Origin: Conchocele bisecta
Taxonomy: Eukaryota > Mollusca > Bivalvia > Lucinida > Thyasiridae
Assembly (NCBI GenBank): GCA_029237695.1
Contig: CM055272.1
Span: 38,158,901-38,222,900, forward strand
Direction of reading: 5' to 3'
DNA: 64,000 nucleotides
The notes beneath the pieces were generated by a model, which was not told the origin of the DNA, did no database searches, and saw nothing but the letters and a program-made list of their open reading frames with translations. Each line of letters opens with the position of its first letter. Within the stretch, counting starts at the first letter, position 1. A program made the translations under genes and the position numbers. Positions 1-11,640 of this stretch are shown here, piece after piece.

Positions 1-15
1 AGTGAATCCTCGCGC

Positions 16-56
16 TAAATCGGACACTCTGGGGATCTCCCAGGGTGTCCGGTTTA
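16..56 (+). repeat. 20 bp stem hairpin with G-U tolerant mismatches
   Basis: The left arm (16-35) and right arm (37-56) are reverse complements around GGACACYCTGGG. The two visible substitutions put T opposite G, so both still pair as G-U in a plus-strand RNA. It may be the terminal palindrome of a mobile element that extends beyond the window, or a fold in a transcript. Function unknown. Confidence 0.5.
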
Positions 57-1204
57 GAGAGATGTCACTGTATATGCTTCACCAATATATATATATGCAT
101 ATGTACGTAATACGGATACGTGTACTGCTGTTTGTTACTACATCACGTATATGCTTCATCAGTGTATATGCGTATATGTGCGTAAGGAAAGGATCTGACA
201 TGACTGATGATTTAATATGATATTTATTAAACGAGTTTACTGATTTCATAAGAAACGAGGCTAAGCCGAGTTTCTTATGGCATACGTCAACGAGTTTAAT
301 AAATCTCACATTAAATCAACACTTGTATTGCATAAGCACAGCACAGGACATTGAAGCTGAATTACCACCTAGCGTATTTTCTGTAACGGCCTCATTTGCA
401 TATTTATTACACTAGTGTGTTATGATTTTTATTCCACTGTGAAAGTCTATTTTATTCATTAAATCATCAGATTGCATTTTACATGGTTGCACCGTGTAGA
501 TTTAGTTTGAGTTAGTGAACACACTATCATATTTGTACGGAATACCAGGAAGTCGACTAAATATATGCTGCCCACGTCTAAACTATCGATATTTGCGTCG
601 TACTATTATTATTATGCATTTTATTTACTCAGTGGCCGTTGATTTTTCTGATCAATTGTAAGTGTGTAACCCAAAACCTTGTCATAGAACCTGCAACCCG
701 GAACAACATATCGACAGTTAGCAAACACTCATTTAAACAGTTGTCCTATCCGTGTATGTACTGGATCTAAGCTATATATCACACCGTATCTTGAAAACTA
801 CGTCGGAAGTTGACGCAGATTATAAAGCCACGTATGTATATGCGATTTCTCGTTATTACACTCTAAGACTTGCCAGTTATTTGCACGGGTTTTGCACATG
901 TTTAATTTGTATTACAGTCAAAATAAAGTTATTAGAAAACTTTGATAGTCTCAGAGAAAATATATACGTTATGTCCACACTGTACTCATAAATAAAAGCA
1001 GTACACATCTATCAATGAATTAGGTTATATATTATATGTACCTTATGACACATAACTCTTTCATTCTTTCTCCTCTCTCACTACCTTTAATCTCTCTTTC
1101 TGTCCGAGTTTTCTTTTCATACATTATGCAAATATATGTATACAGCATGATTATTGGTCTGTACCCATGTACATATACCTGTATACTTATCGTCATTGCT
1201 GTTA

Positions 1205-1320
1205 AATTGATATAGTGTTGAAATACTGGGGTAAGGGCTGTAACTAATGTTGTGAGAACGTGTAGCCCGAGCCCATTGTACTTATATGCAATACACTATG
1301 TTTAAACTAAAATTATATAA
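1205..1320 (-). repeat. Dispersed repeat, copy 1 (AGTTTAAACATA family)
   Basis: The reverse complement of this stretch matches 13150-13262: both contain AGTTTAAACATA, then ACAATGGGC, then AACATTAGTTAC and a CCCT-rich end, with the same spacing. Two diverged copies in opposite orientation show an interspersed repeat. No coding capacity is visible; it may be a SINE- or MITE-like remnant. Confidence 0.6.
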
Positions 1321-2014
1321 ATACAAGTAATAAGTCCGTGGGATAGTTAGTCTGAAATATAGGTTAAAGCTGTCAAATCACGTATGTCTCTCCAATTATA
1401 ATTATAATCGTTGTATATAAGTTGTTCACAAACTTGTCTGTTAACGTTTGTAAATACCTTATACGTAATGCTAATCCGAGTCTATTTGAAATTTCAAACG
1501 TTTTGTTTTGTCACCATCCATTCTGTAGGTCATCCAATTTGTCTACATACCCAATGTCAAGGTCAAATTACATTGAGTTAATTTTTTTATGAATTTGAAT
1601 TAAACGTTTAAAGTACCGTAATGTATCTAACCACATGCATACACATTGGGACGATTAATAAACTCTCGGATTATCAAAAGCCCCCGCGGACGCAACAAGC
1701 GGGTAGCGGGCCAACTAATATGCACAGTTGACAACGTAACCGGCTGCCATCGTAGACACCATATTATTAAAAATATTAACTTATTGAAGCTTAAGTAATA
1801 ATAACGGTAGTTCCCTAGATTACAAATCTATTTCAAAGAACTGCAAAGAAAATGCAACTTTTACTTATTTGTCGGCGATCTTGGCAGCCATCTTGGATAT
1901 TTGAAAAGTTAAGCGACTCTCATATGTATTGGAAAGTTTCCTATGTACATTCTTCAGTGATATGCTGCCATAATACGTGTGAATGTGATCATTATAGTCA
2001 CCTGTATGTGCTTA

Positions 2015-2105
2015 ACTGCTGGAATAGTGACACAATTATACACTTATTTAATTCCTATAAAGAACATGTTGTGCCTACTGAGTGGGCATGTACCGTTAAC
2101 CATGA
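2015..2105 (+). repeat. Dispersed repeat shared with the far end of the window
   Basis: GGAATAGTGACACAATTATA followed by TTATTTAATT and TGTGCCTACTGAGTGGGCATG is found again as the reverse complement at 63880-63965. This is an interspersed repeat of about 85 bp with no coding signal. Confidence 0.6.
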
Positions 2106-2384
2106 TAACCATGTAATATATCAGGCAGTACGGTATACATTGGCCTGATACGTAATATGACTGAAACACAACGAACTAGTTGTTTACGCGAAAACCGACG
2201 TACACTCGTGTATTATATCAGGCTATACAAACTTGTACAATGGAATATCCTATTTATTACATTTCTGAACAATAATTTGTTTTCCAAACAAAAATGCATT
2301 TTATAATGTTTCGGAGGCGTTTGCATCTGCGTATAAATATTTGTGGGCGGTTATTATTTTATAACGACTGCGGGAGAGTGCCCG

Positions 2385-2470
2385 CGCGTAATTACGGGTG
2401 TTCTCTTCACGGTGTATTATTAAATAATTGTGTAAGTTGAAAATATCGGGTTTTCTCTCACAGATAAGTC
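2385..2470 (+). repeat. Dispersed repeat shared with 32725-32800
   Basis: The pair CTCTTCACGGTGTAT and GGGTTTTCTCTCACAG occurs here and again at about 32738-32796 in the same order and orientation, with diverged sequence between. Low copy interspersed repeat of unknown class. Confidence 0.45.
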
Positions 2471-2998
2471 CAGGCATCTAATAGCTTGAAATGTAATAAA
2501 TACGCATATCCCGGTCTCACTGCTTTCACGGACGCTTCAATGGCTGACGTCGCATGACGTTACCAAATGACGTCAGTGAAATGTCACACTGTGAACAAGT
2601 CCACATTATTTTCAATTAAAAACAAGTTATTTTGCCCATCCTCTAGTGTAAAACTTCGCCTGATAAATATAATTCTCAGATATCACCGCGTCTGAATAAT
2701 CCATGCCGTTGAGTATTTTATCGTCATGGAGAAATGAAATTGTACTATAAATTCGCCACATGGTCAATAAAAAGCACTTCAATACAATACAATACGTTTT
2801 ATTCAGTGAATTAGGCCATAGGTCCATAACACATAAGAAGTTTAATACAATTTTATACAAGCGCCAAATCTACTACATGTATCGTTATGTCGGTTGGTGT
2901 CATATATGGTATATGTCAAGCGGTAAATGAATTTCGTTTTTTCATAATGTGATAAATAAAATTTGCCTGATTTTTCTGATTGTCTGTATATTTTCTGT

Positions 2999-3589
2999 TC
3001 AAATGAGTCTGAAATAGTCGTGTTGCGTTTTAGAGGAATATAAATTTGGATCTAAATGCAGTACACGTAACTCTGAATATAACTTGCAGTCAAAAAAGGC
3101 GTGCACTTCATCTTCAATTACTTCTATTCTTTTATTTATCAGGCATAATGGCCAAAAGCGAAGTTGACGTTCTATTCCTAAATGTCTTCCAATCTCAATA
3201 TGTAAACTATGGTTCGAGCATCTAAAAGTTGACATTGCTTTACGTAAAACATAAGGTACATCAAAGGTTAGGTATCGTTCAACATTAAGAAAAGTTTTGA
3301 AGTTTTTATACAGGTAGCACCTTCCTGATGAGTCTAGCTCCCTGCTCCAATCCTGTTTTAAACAATCATTGATTCTTTGTTGAAATTGTGATATAAGGGT
3401 GTCAACGTTGCCTACATCTTGCGCAATCCATACGTAGCCAGAACCGAAACGGTAAAGCAGCATCCAGACGTGACTCGCCCAATTAGTACGACCTATGTCA
3501 TCATGCTGCCTTAACATGTCATGCGCATTTTTGGGATATCTATGAGGTTCCATCTGCAACAATTGGCACCAATATTTAACAATTTTCAC
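2999..3589 (-). pseudogene. Non-LTR ORF2 C-terminal domain
   Basis: 196 residues. The end has a cysteine/histidine pattern of CPLC type: LCLINKR.EVIEDEVHAFFDCKLYSELR, matching the zinc-knuckle-like tail (EDE.HFLF.C..Y...R) seen in many molluscan CR1/L2-type ORF2 proteins. The first Cys of the usual CPLC pair is altered. It belongs to the same element as the RT upstream. Confidence 0.75.
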
Positions 3590-3975
3590 ATATTAATACG
3601 TGGAACAGAGTGGCAATCGCCCACATTCTCCCAATGCCATACTGCTGTTAACATGACGTGACAGGCCGAGAAATGTTCGACAAAAGTTAATATGCACAGA
3701 CTCTATTTGTTGGGAGTATTCGTAACCCATATCTCGCTCCCATAGCAGAGAATGGGCTTTACCATCGCGTCGAATAGCTTGAAAATGTCTTGGTGAACGA
3801 AATATCCGAATTTGCGCTAATAGTTGTTAATTGACATGATCGCTTTACGAGCTTGAGCAGCGAGTGTACTTTTAGCTAAGGTCAATTTTAGTTTCGGGGT
3901 AAAGAACAGCCCCATGTATTTATAGAATGATACAGTTTCAATAGGTGTTCCGCGGTAAAACCATTTTTCATAGCC

Positions 3976-4748
3976 TCATAGTCGGCCACCATTTCGAAAT
4001 ACGATTATTTTCGTTTTGTCTATATTTAGCTGCATTCCGGTTTCCCTACATAATAAATCAACGGTGTCTATTTGCCGTTTAAGTTTAATAGCTGTTTCCG
4101 CACAGTTGGCTACATCGTCTGCGAACATTAAGCTTATTATATCGGGTATGTTATTTGATACAAAAAAGCCAGAGCCGCAATGATCACGCATAAGTGTCGC
4201 CAAGTCGTTTATAAAGAGAGAAAATAACAGCGAGCTGCTTACACAGCATTGGCGCGTTCCGATTTGGCAAGGGAAATAACTCGTGACAACATTGTGACAC
4301 ACGCGGATAGTCTCCCGTACATGGACTGCAAGATGCGCAAAAACTTTCCGTGAATACCTTTCAGAGTTAAACTTGTCCACAATTTATCATGTTTAATTCT
4401 GTCAAACGCTTTGGAAAAATCAACAAACAAGCAATAAAAGCGACCGCCTGGTTTCGTGAGGTCTTTTTGGCATATTGCTTGAAGTGTAAATAAATTGTCA
4501 ATGGTTGAATATCCGGCTCTGAATCCTGCCTGAGCCTCATCGATGACATTGTATTCCTGTGACCATTTTGTGAGTCTGGAGGTTAGGACAGATGTGAATA
4601 TTTTACTAATGATGTTAATCAGAGAGATTGCTCTATAATTATTGGGATCGTCGTATAATCCCTTTTTATGTATGGGGCATATGAGGCTTTGACTCCAAGT
4701 AGTGGGGAATTCACCAGTGTCATAAATAGAGTTAAAAATATTAGTCAA
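3976..4748 (-). pseudogene. Non-LTR reverse transcriptase domain, frameshifted
   Basis: Two overlapping frames hold the RT palm. The first (4748-4239) has ICPIHKKG, NNYRAISL, QAGFRAGYST and the catalytic block FVDFSKAFD. The second (4380-3976) carries the second catalytic motif FADD followed by TGMQLNIDKTK. One frameshift near 4250-4380 separates them, so no full protein can be made. Downstream, 3975-3840 still shows YRG.PIETVSFYKYMGLFFTPKL, which is the usual sequence after the RT. The enzyme would reverse-transcribe its own RNA at a nicked genomic target. Confidence 0.9.
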
Positions 4749-4802
4749 AATCGGTGTTATTGCCTGATATGTGCGTTTAAATAATTCTGAGGTTATGCCA
4801 TC

Positions 4803-5109
4803 TGTAGCCTATTTCATCAACATTGCAAAGTATACTTTACTAGCAAAGTATACTTTGAGGGAGTAATCATTTATTTTTCCTGAAATGGATTATTTCATAT
4901 AGAACTAACAAATGCATATATTTCATGATTAAAAGTATGCAGAATTATTATACTGAATTTATTACATTATCACAGCCAAATTGGCTGTGATAATGTAATA
5001 AATTCAGTATAATAAAAATTAATAAATTTAAAAAAAAAATGAAAATTTCTCCCTCAAAGTATACTTTGCTACTAAAGTATACTTTGCAATGTTGATGAAA
5101 TAGGCTACA
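4803..5109. mobile_element. Palindromic MITE, copy 1 (TGTAGCC ends)
   Basis: The element starts TGTAGCCTATTTCATCAACA and ends with its exact reverse complement TGTTGATGAAATAGGCTACA. Inside, GCAAAGTATACTTT motifs repeat near each end, and the centre is a perfect stem (ATTACATTATCACAGCCAA against TTGGCTGTGATAATGTAAT). Nearly the whole ~305 bp can fold back. It has no ORF, so it must be non-autonomous. It lies exactly within the PGPDG-coding motif of the retrotransposon RT region on the minus strand. Confidence 0.9.
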
Positions 5110-5159
5110 GGTCCTGGTCATTTGCCAGACTTAAGTTTCAGTATATTAGCCATAACTTC

Positions 5160-5723
5160 CTATTCAGTAAATGGGTCACTTAACGAGCATGCTGTGTCCA
5201 TATATTCACGAACAGCATCGCTATCAACATTTTGTGGTGAAGCTGGAGCGTCAATGTCAGAAAACAAATCTTGAAAATACATGAACCATTGATGTGCAGA
5301 TATGGTCTCTGATTTAGTGCAAATTGCCGTGTTTCTTTTAATTGTTCGCCAAAATTGTGTGGGGTTATTTCTAGCACTTATCAGCCGTTTTCGCTGGCTT
5401 GCCTCATATATTCGCCGTTTTGCTCTACATAGAGATTTAAATTGATTGCGGGCGTTAACATATGTATTTACGTCGTCTCGGTTATTGGTTAAACGAAACC
5501 GTCTTAGAAGTGCATATTTGTATGTTTTGGATTGTTCACATTCTTCGTCCCACCAATCCGAATTTGGCGTGACCTTACGCGGTGAGCTACGAGGACGTAG
5601 TTTCATACAGTCTGCAGCTGTTTGGTATATGATCATCAAAGTATCAACAGCTCGTCCGGAATCTATGCGCACGGACTGGAGAATTTCATGCAAACATATG
5701 TTAAATCCAATCATGTTTGGCAA
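5160..5723 (-). pseudogene. Retrotransposon ORF2 linker between endonuclease and RT
   Basis: About 187 residues with WWDEEC, a basic Y..LR.FR region, RN.FK..CRAKRR and P.QFWRTIK. This is the conserved spacer that links the AP endonuclease to the reverse transcriptase in many animal non-LTR ORF2 proteins. The frame ends at a stop beside the MITE insertion. It is one fragment of the 2780-5745 element and has no independent function. Confidence 0.8.
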
Positions 5724-5771
5724 ACATCTTGTGATTTTTCACTTCTAAAGAGGTTACAGTAACTTTATAAA

Positions 5772-5913
5772 ACATATTATATTTCTTTGAGATGTTCGTC
5801 TCTGAATTTTCTTCGAGTTGCCATATGCATACATATATAACGTATATGCATCTGGCAACTTGAAAAAATCAGAGACGAACATCTCAAACAAAAGAAAATA
5901 AAATATATTTCAA
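5772..5913. repeat. Palindromic element, ~140 bp
   Basis: TTTGAGATGTTCGTCTCTGA at the left pairs with TCAGAGACGAACATCTCAAA at the right, and GAGTTGCCATATGCAT pairs with ATGCATCTGGCAACTT around a short ATATATAA loop. A foldback MITE-like sequence next to the truncated end of the retrotransposon. Confidence 0.8.
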
Positions 5914-5916
5914 ACA

Positions 5917-6480
5917 AGAGTGCCGTAAGTCACAAAATACGCCCGTGGAATATGGGCCAGACAGCGAAGATGCAGAAAAGTGAAGCTGTCACCAAGGCAA
6001 GAAACATTAATGAGAATTTGAAACTCTACAGCTGTATAGCATTATTTCTTCCTCTCAGTGGTAGAGATGTGTAAAGTGGAAATTATATAGAATTGAATAC
6101 AAAAATGTAGAAAACAATAGCTAAGTTAAAAGATGATATTTTTGTTAAAAACTATTTTTCCGGCATAAAAGAACCAAGGTGCACATCTTCAATATGTGTA
6201 GAAGATGTGTGTATAGTTTCAGATCAATCGACTGAACGGTTTCAGAGGAGTTGTGTACACAAACTCTGTACCCTATATAGAATTGTATAGAAAAATGCAG
6301 AAAAAATGGCTAAGTTAAAAAGGTTATATTTTTGTTAAAACATATTTTTCGGCATAAGAAGACAAAGGTGCACATCTTCAATATGTGTAGAAGACGTGTG
6401 TATAGTTTCAGATCGATCGACTGAACGGTTTCGGAGGAGTTGTGTACACAAACTATGCACTTTTTTGTCCGCCATTATGC
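5917..6480 (+). repeat. 175 bp tandem array with conserved leader, 2 copies
   Basis: A leader (AACAAGAGTGCCGTAAGTCAC... to about 6060) is followed by two ~175 bp units built around AAGGTGCACATCTTCAATATG, AGAAGACGTGTGTATAG and GGAGTTGTGTACACAAACT. The same leader plus four units is at 33263-34262, and inverted units lie at 31330-31960. This variable-copy core behind a fixed leader is the design of Helitron-related non-autonomous elements, but I cannot assign the family. Confidence 0.75.
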
Positions 6481-6483
6481 GGA

Positions 6484-6582
6484 TATCAAGTGTATCAGGC
6501 TCGGCGCGGAAACGGTAGGAATTCATCGGCGAGCCTCAGAACGCATACGGGTATCCTAGCCTGGCCTGATAAACTTAATTTA
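6484..6582. repeat. Short palindromic MITE, copy 1 (TTTATCAGGCTCGGC)
   Basis: ATCAAGTGTATCAGGCTCGGCGCGGAAACGGTAGGAATTC is followed by a diverged inverted half ending CTAGCCTGGCCTGATAAACTT. The same palindrome is found more intact at 37996-38152. No coding capacity. Confidence 0.7.
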
Positions 6583-6589
6583 CAACTAA

Positions 6590-7100
6590 TTCTAAGTCGG
6601 GGAGATAATCCATGACTGGTCGGTCGAACAAAAACTCGAAATTCACTTTGCGCATCTACACACCATAAGGAAAACACACACCAAGGTTCAAGTCTCTAGC
6701 TATTACTGTTAAAATGTTTTACTTCTTTCAAGGCAAACTTGAGAGATTGTAAGTCAACAAGTGGGAGATAATCCATGGCAGGGGTCGAATAAAAAATAAA
6801 AATTTACTTTATGCATCTACACACCACAAGGAAGGCACCCACCAAGTTTCAAGTCCCTAACTATTACATTTAAAAAGTTTTACTTTTTACAAGGCAAATT
6901 TGGCAAATTCCAAGTCGAAAAAGGGGAGTTAATCTATGACCAGGGCCGAATCAAAAATATTATTTCACTTTGCGCATCTACACACCATGAGAAAGACAAA
7001 CACCAAGTTTCAAGTCCCTACTTCTTACGATTAAAAAGCTTTACTTCTTACAATGTACGTGACGGACTAACGACGGACGTACGGACGGACAGACGGATCG
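6590..7100 (+). repeat. Pearl-like array: ~165 bp core repeats plus ACGG run
   Basis: Three units begin near 6599, 6762 and 6925 with GGGGAGATAATCCATGAC or variants, then CACTTTGCGCATCTACACACCA and CAAGTCCCTA. The array ends at 7073-7098 in repeated ACGG-type tetranucleotides. Tandem ~160 bp cores followed by an ACGG microsatellite is the known layout of bivalve 'pearl' elements; assigning it here is an inference. The same core family returns at 11640-12360. Confidence 0.7.
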
Positions 7101-7289
7101 ACTCCCGTGAGGAAAACAATATATCATTTGTTTTCAAAACGTGTGTATAAAAATACTAGTCAGGTGTTCGATATATTCATGGTGTGTTGTATCCATTACG
7201 TATTCACAAATCACCGGAAAGATATAGCAGCAGTCTGTAGTACATTCAATGTACTACGGTGGCACAGAGGGGACATAGAAATATTTTAT

Positions 7290-8437
7290 TTTACTTTTGC
7301 GTGCGCACGCGATATTCTTTGCGTACACACACGATAGTCTTTGCGTGCGCACGCAATAGTTTTGCATCTGACCATCTGTCTGTCTGTCAAGTTTTCCAGT
7401 CTGCTATATAACTTCTTCTTTACCCTTTGATCGATTGGTTTGAAACGTCATGTGCATTTTTATCATCATCATCCATATTTTCATTTCCCACCTCACCCAT
7501 GTTCCCCCATGACCAAGGTCAAGTATCAAATAACTTGGAAATTTCATATTGAGTAGATGCGTTTCTCCATTCTCCTATAACTTATTTACCGTACTAGCGA
7601 TTGGCTAGAAGATTCATGTACATGTGTCTCAACATTCATAATATACTGATGTTCAAAAGCATCCTTTTTAATTGGAACTGTCAATTTTAGTGTAATATGT
7701 TGATGAACCCATCTGGTTGTTAGGGGACGTGTTACAGATATAAAATGTAGTTAAGAACTGTCAAACTTACAGCAAACATTTGCGAGTGTACGTTTAAACA
7801 TCTCAAAATGTATTGCAGATACACCCTTTTAATTAGCCAAACTCATGTAGAGAATATCTTCCGCTATACTAGTAGCTGAGCTTTGAAATGTATTGTAATT
7901 ATTGATTCTTAAGAAGAGTATGAAAAGTAATGTCACTCTCAGTCTATTGTATACCCCCGGCATACGAAGTATGTCGTGGGGTGTATAGTTTTCATTCCAC
8001 GTTAAAGTGTTCGGGTACCATTTATCTCTGTAACGGTAAGTCAGATTGAGCTAAAACTTCATATACTTCCTTATTATCATCCATAGTTTCATTCTATACC
8101 ACACAAATGAGGCCGTCATGACCAAGGTCAAATTACTTAAAGGAAGATTTGGGTTAAAGTGTTCGGCTACCCATTATCTCTGCAACGGTAAGTCTGATTG
8201 ACTTCAAACTTCATGTACTTCCTGAATATCATCCATATTTTCATTCCATACCACACCCATACGGCCTCCATGTCCCAAGTCAATGTCATATTACTTAGAA
8301 ATTTGCGCTACGCAAAGACTATCGCGTGTGCACGCAAAGAATATCGCGTGCGCATGCAAAGAATATCGCGTGCGCACGCTAAGCATATCGCGTGCGCACG
8401 TAGACTATCGCGTGCACACGCAAAGCCTATCGGGTGA
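7290..8437. mobile_element. Foldback-like element flanked by GCGTGCGCACGC minisatellites
   Basis: At 7296-7360 three ~21 bp units with TTTGCGTGCGCACGCGATA occur. At 8306-8436 six units occur in the opposite orientation (ATCGCGTGCGCACGCAAAGA). The ~950 bp between them holds two copies of GTGTTCGG.TACCATTATCTCTG.AACGGTAAGTC and the CATGACCAAGGTCAA motif common in molluscan repeats, but no gene. Inverted minisatellite arms resemble foldback elements. Confidence 0.55.
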
Positions 8438-10250
8438 TGTTATTTTTAGTATTACTATATCATAGTACTGGTGTGGGCGGTGCGAGCGAACTGAAAAGCG
8501 GCTTAACCAGCATCATTTCCACACCAGTGAGACCGGCAAATTGTTAACCCATGTAGCTATAACAATTGTTTTTCTTGTGAAATAAAACACACATATCAGA
8601 GGTATCCGAAGCTCAACTGATGTTTTGCCTGCCCCTGCTAGATTGTATCCAGGTATGTCTTATTCTTGCTTTCCAGTCCATCGTTGCATTCCGAGTGATT
8701 ATATGCCAGTATTGGACATAAGTTGTGTACCGTTTGGGCGCATTATATAAATGTAGCCACATCGCACCACCGTAAAGGTTATTATCGGTCTTATTTTGGA
8801 CTTCTCAATGTCAGATTTGGATCATATATTTCCGTTTATGATATACATGTATTTCCCAAGGCACTGCACTGCTCTGTAACTGACATCACATTATTAATAC
8901 ATACTACATATTAATATACATGTATATACACTGTGTCGGATGAGCCATAGCACATGCACTCTTAAACACGAACACTAGAAAATAATATTCAATTGTGTCA
9001 TGTGTACAGGTTGTATATGACAGTTTAGTGATAAAACTTTTAGTACAATCATTTCAAAAGATAAAAATCTCTCTGCTTTAAAAGCCGTTCTTCATCATTG
9101 CATAATCCAACATGTATCAGAGAAGCAATGTGCATAGCTTAGTTTAAAATAAACTTATGCATATGCCGATACATTTCAGATAGTATTTCCTTCAACAGTT
9201 TCTATAATATACTGAATTCGTAAAATATACAAACATCATTCCACGATGTGAATTCCCATTCCAAACACATTGAACCTTTAAAATCACATATATATTGCGA
9301 CGTCATGCTAATAATAACATACAATGTGGCATTACCATTGCCCATAAAAGAAATAAAATAATACCACGTATTGCGCCAATCAATGTATATCACTCCAGAT
9401 GACGTGCATTCACATAATATAAACTAACTGTATAAATTAGCGGCTGATTAATGTTCGTGTACCGCAATGTTCGTGTCTATAATGAATATTTTGTCTCAGG
9501 AAATTGTGGGAAAATAGAGAAATATAATTTAGAGCAGAGATAATGTCAGGCGATAGTTCTTTGCCAAGGCAAGGATGAAAACCGTGTTGGACGTCAGAAG
9601 ATCGCCGAAAAGACACTACCCAGTTGGAAATTGACGTTACATAGACGTCAGGTCGACGTCAGATTCTGACGTCTAGTACAATTTCATTTTAAACCCAATT
9701 TCAACGTCGACCCGACGTCAGAAAATAATGTGTACGAATCTAGCATGCATACGGGACAAGTGGGCATGTCCTGTTGTATATACATGCCGAATATCAAGCG
9801 GTTCAGAAGTTAATGCGGAAATGAAAGTGTCTACTGACGGACGGACCGGGTGAACACTACATGTCCCAACAACTATCGTTGCGGTGCCACAACAAGGGAC
9901 AACTAAATATACATGAACAGTCGTATAACCAGATAATGGGTTTATTAACTATACACTTCTCACAATCTCTCAACTCATGATTACACAACTAAATGAAATT
10001 GTTTGTTGTCCCTCTTCGTCTCACCACCACCTCATCTGGCTGTTGCATACTTCAGGCATGCAGCCATTTCTGTCTTCTGTTTCCGTTTCCGGGAATATTT
10101 TGTTCGAGCTCTCTAAAATGAGTCAAACATGTGCAATTACTTGGAGAACAGGATGTTGCTAATACATAATAATCATGACGGCTCTTGAGAGTTTAGAAAG
10201 AGAGGGTCAATGTTTGTTCTTTTCTGTTAGACTGTACACTAGTAGATTTT
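8437..10250. other. Gene-free stretch
   Basis: No recognisable gene. 9626-9723 has five GACGTC hexamers within about 100 bp, part of a GACGTC-rich sequence common in molluscan repeats. The small ORFs here have no domain-like pattern. Confidence 0.55.
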
Positions 10251-10330
10251 ATTCAGTTTGTTTGTTTGTTTATTGGCGTTTAACGGTCTATTAACAGCTA
10301 AGGTCATTTAAGGCCGGGTCAATGGGTTTA
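10250..10330 (+). repeat. TTTGTTTGTTTATTGGCGTTTAAC dispersed repeat
   Basis: The TTTGTTTGTTTATTGGCGTTTAACGGTC...AAGGTCATTTAAGGCC sequence resembles a very common bivalve interspersed repeat head. I see only one copy in this window, so the call rests on recognition rather than internal comparison. Confidence 0.4.
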
Positions 10331-10599
10331 GTACTAAATCAGAACTGAATATTTACAATAAACAAGAATTCCGCCACGGAAGTGGTGTCCCGAGGCATTT
10401 GACCGTAAAATGGGCATCACAAAAACCGTCAGAGAAGTGCATGCTTAAAACACGGAAAAGATCACGGTTGAAGATACGTTTTGACATAAAAAAGTGCTTC
10501 CACAACCATGTGAAGGCCAACTAGACAATATCATGATTATGTTTGTAAAACACGGATATGCCCCTATTGACTGTAACAATGGCTAAGTGATTCAGCGAC

Positions 10600-11640
10600 C
10601 TTGTGACGGTCAAAAAAAGGTCAATGTCAAGTTAATGGTAGCATGTGTGTTGTGTTCCAAATGATCACATGTATCCAGTGTCCAAATAGTGAAGCAATCC
10701 ATCAAGTAACATTAATAGTATAAAATGATGAATTTTGTTTTGACGTAAAATATGGCTATGTGTTTCCGTACAAATGTGAAGGTACAAAAGGTCAATGCCA
10801 TGTTAGTGCGGGCATGGGTGTGTTCACAATGCTCACATGTATCCATTGTCCAAATATTGAAGCAATCTGTCAAGTAATATTAGAGTTACATCATGATGAA
10901 GAAACTTGTACAAACTGTTTGATGCAAAAAATATGGTTATTAGTAAATGTTTCCGCAAAAATATGAATGTACAAACAGGTCAAGGTCATGTTAATGGCGG
11001 CATGAGTGTCTTCGAAATGCTTACATGTATCAATTGACCAACTATTGAAGCAATCTATCAAGTAATATTAGAGTTACATCATGATGAAGAAACTTGTACA
11101 AACTGTTTGATGCAAAAAATATGGTTATTAGTAAATGTTTCCGCAAAAATATGAATGTACAAACAGGTCAAGGTCATGTTAATGGCGGCATGAGTGTCTT
11201 CGAAATGCTTACATGTATCAATTGACCAACTATTGAAGCAATCTATCAAGTAATATTAGAGTTACATCATGATGAAGAAACTTGTACAAACTGTTTGATG
11301 CAAAAAATATGGTTATTAGTAAATGTTTCCGCAAAAATATGAATGTACAAACAGGTCAAGGTCATGTTAATGGCGGCATGAGTGTCTTCGAAATGCTTAC
11401 ATGTATCAATTGACCAACTATTGAAGCAATCTATCAAGTAATATTAGAGTTACATCATGATGAAGAAACGTGTACAAATTGTTTGATGCAAAAACAAATG
11501 GCTAAGTGTTTCCGCAAAAATGTGAAGGTACAAAAAGGTCAAGGTCATGTTAATGGCAGCTTAAGTGTGTTCCAAATGCTTTAATGTTATACGATGATGA
11601 AGAAATTTGTACAAACTTTTTGAAGCAAAAAGAATGGCTA
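10600..11640 (+). repeat. 188 bp tandem array
   Basis: The block TCATGATGAAGAAACTTGTA starts at 10891, 11079, 11267 and 11455, an exact 188 bp period. The two units between 11079 and 11455 look identical base for base, and the outer ones diverge, which fits recent unequal exchange or a collapsed assembly. Units include AGGTCAAGGTCATGTTAATGG and TTTGATGCAAAAAATATGG. It runs directly into the pearl-like cores at 11640. Confidence 0.9.

Larger units (their letters stand above)
1..2379. other. Gene-free AT-rich DNA with dispersed repeats
   Basis: No open frame here resembles a protein I recognise; the longest (1852-2148) has no domain-like pattern. What can be seen is a hairpin at 16-56 and two dispersed repeats that recur elsewhere in the window (1205-1320 and 2015-2105). 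The rest is AT-rich intergenic sequence with many TATA/ACATGTA runs typical of molluscan non-coding DNA. Confidence 0.6.
2780..5745 (-). mobile_element. 5'-truncated, damaged non-LTR retrotransposon
   Basis: Read on the minus strand, the order is linker region (5723-5160), reverse transcriptase (4748-3976), a degraded stretch (3975-3590), a C-terminal domain (3589-2999) and a 3' UTR ending in repeated TATTG units (2781-2798 on the plus strand as CAATACAATACAATACG). A short tandem-repeat 3' tail and this domain order are typical of CR1/RTE-like non-LTR elements. The endonuclease that should precede the linker is absent, so the element is 5' truncated near 5745. A palindromic MITE (4803-5109) sits inside it. 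Inactive. Confidence 0.85.
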
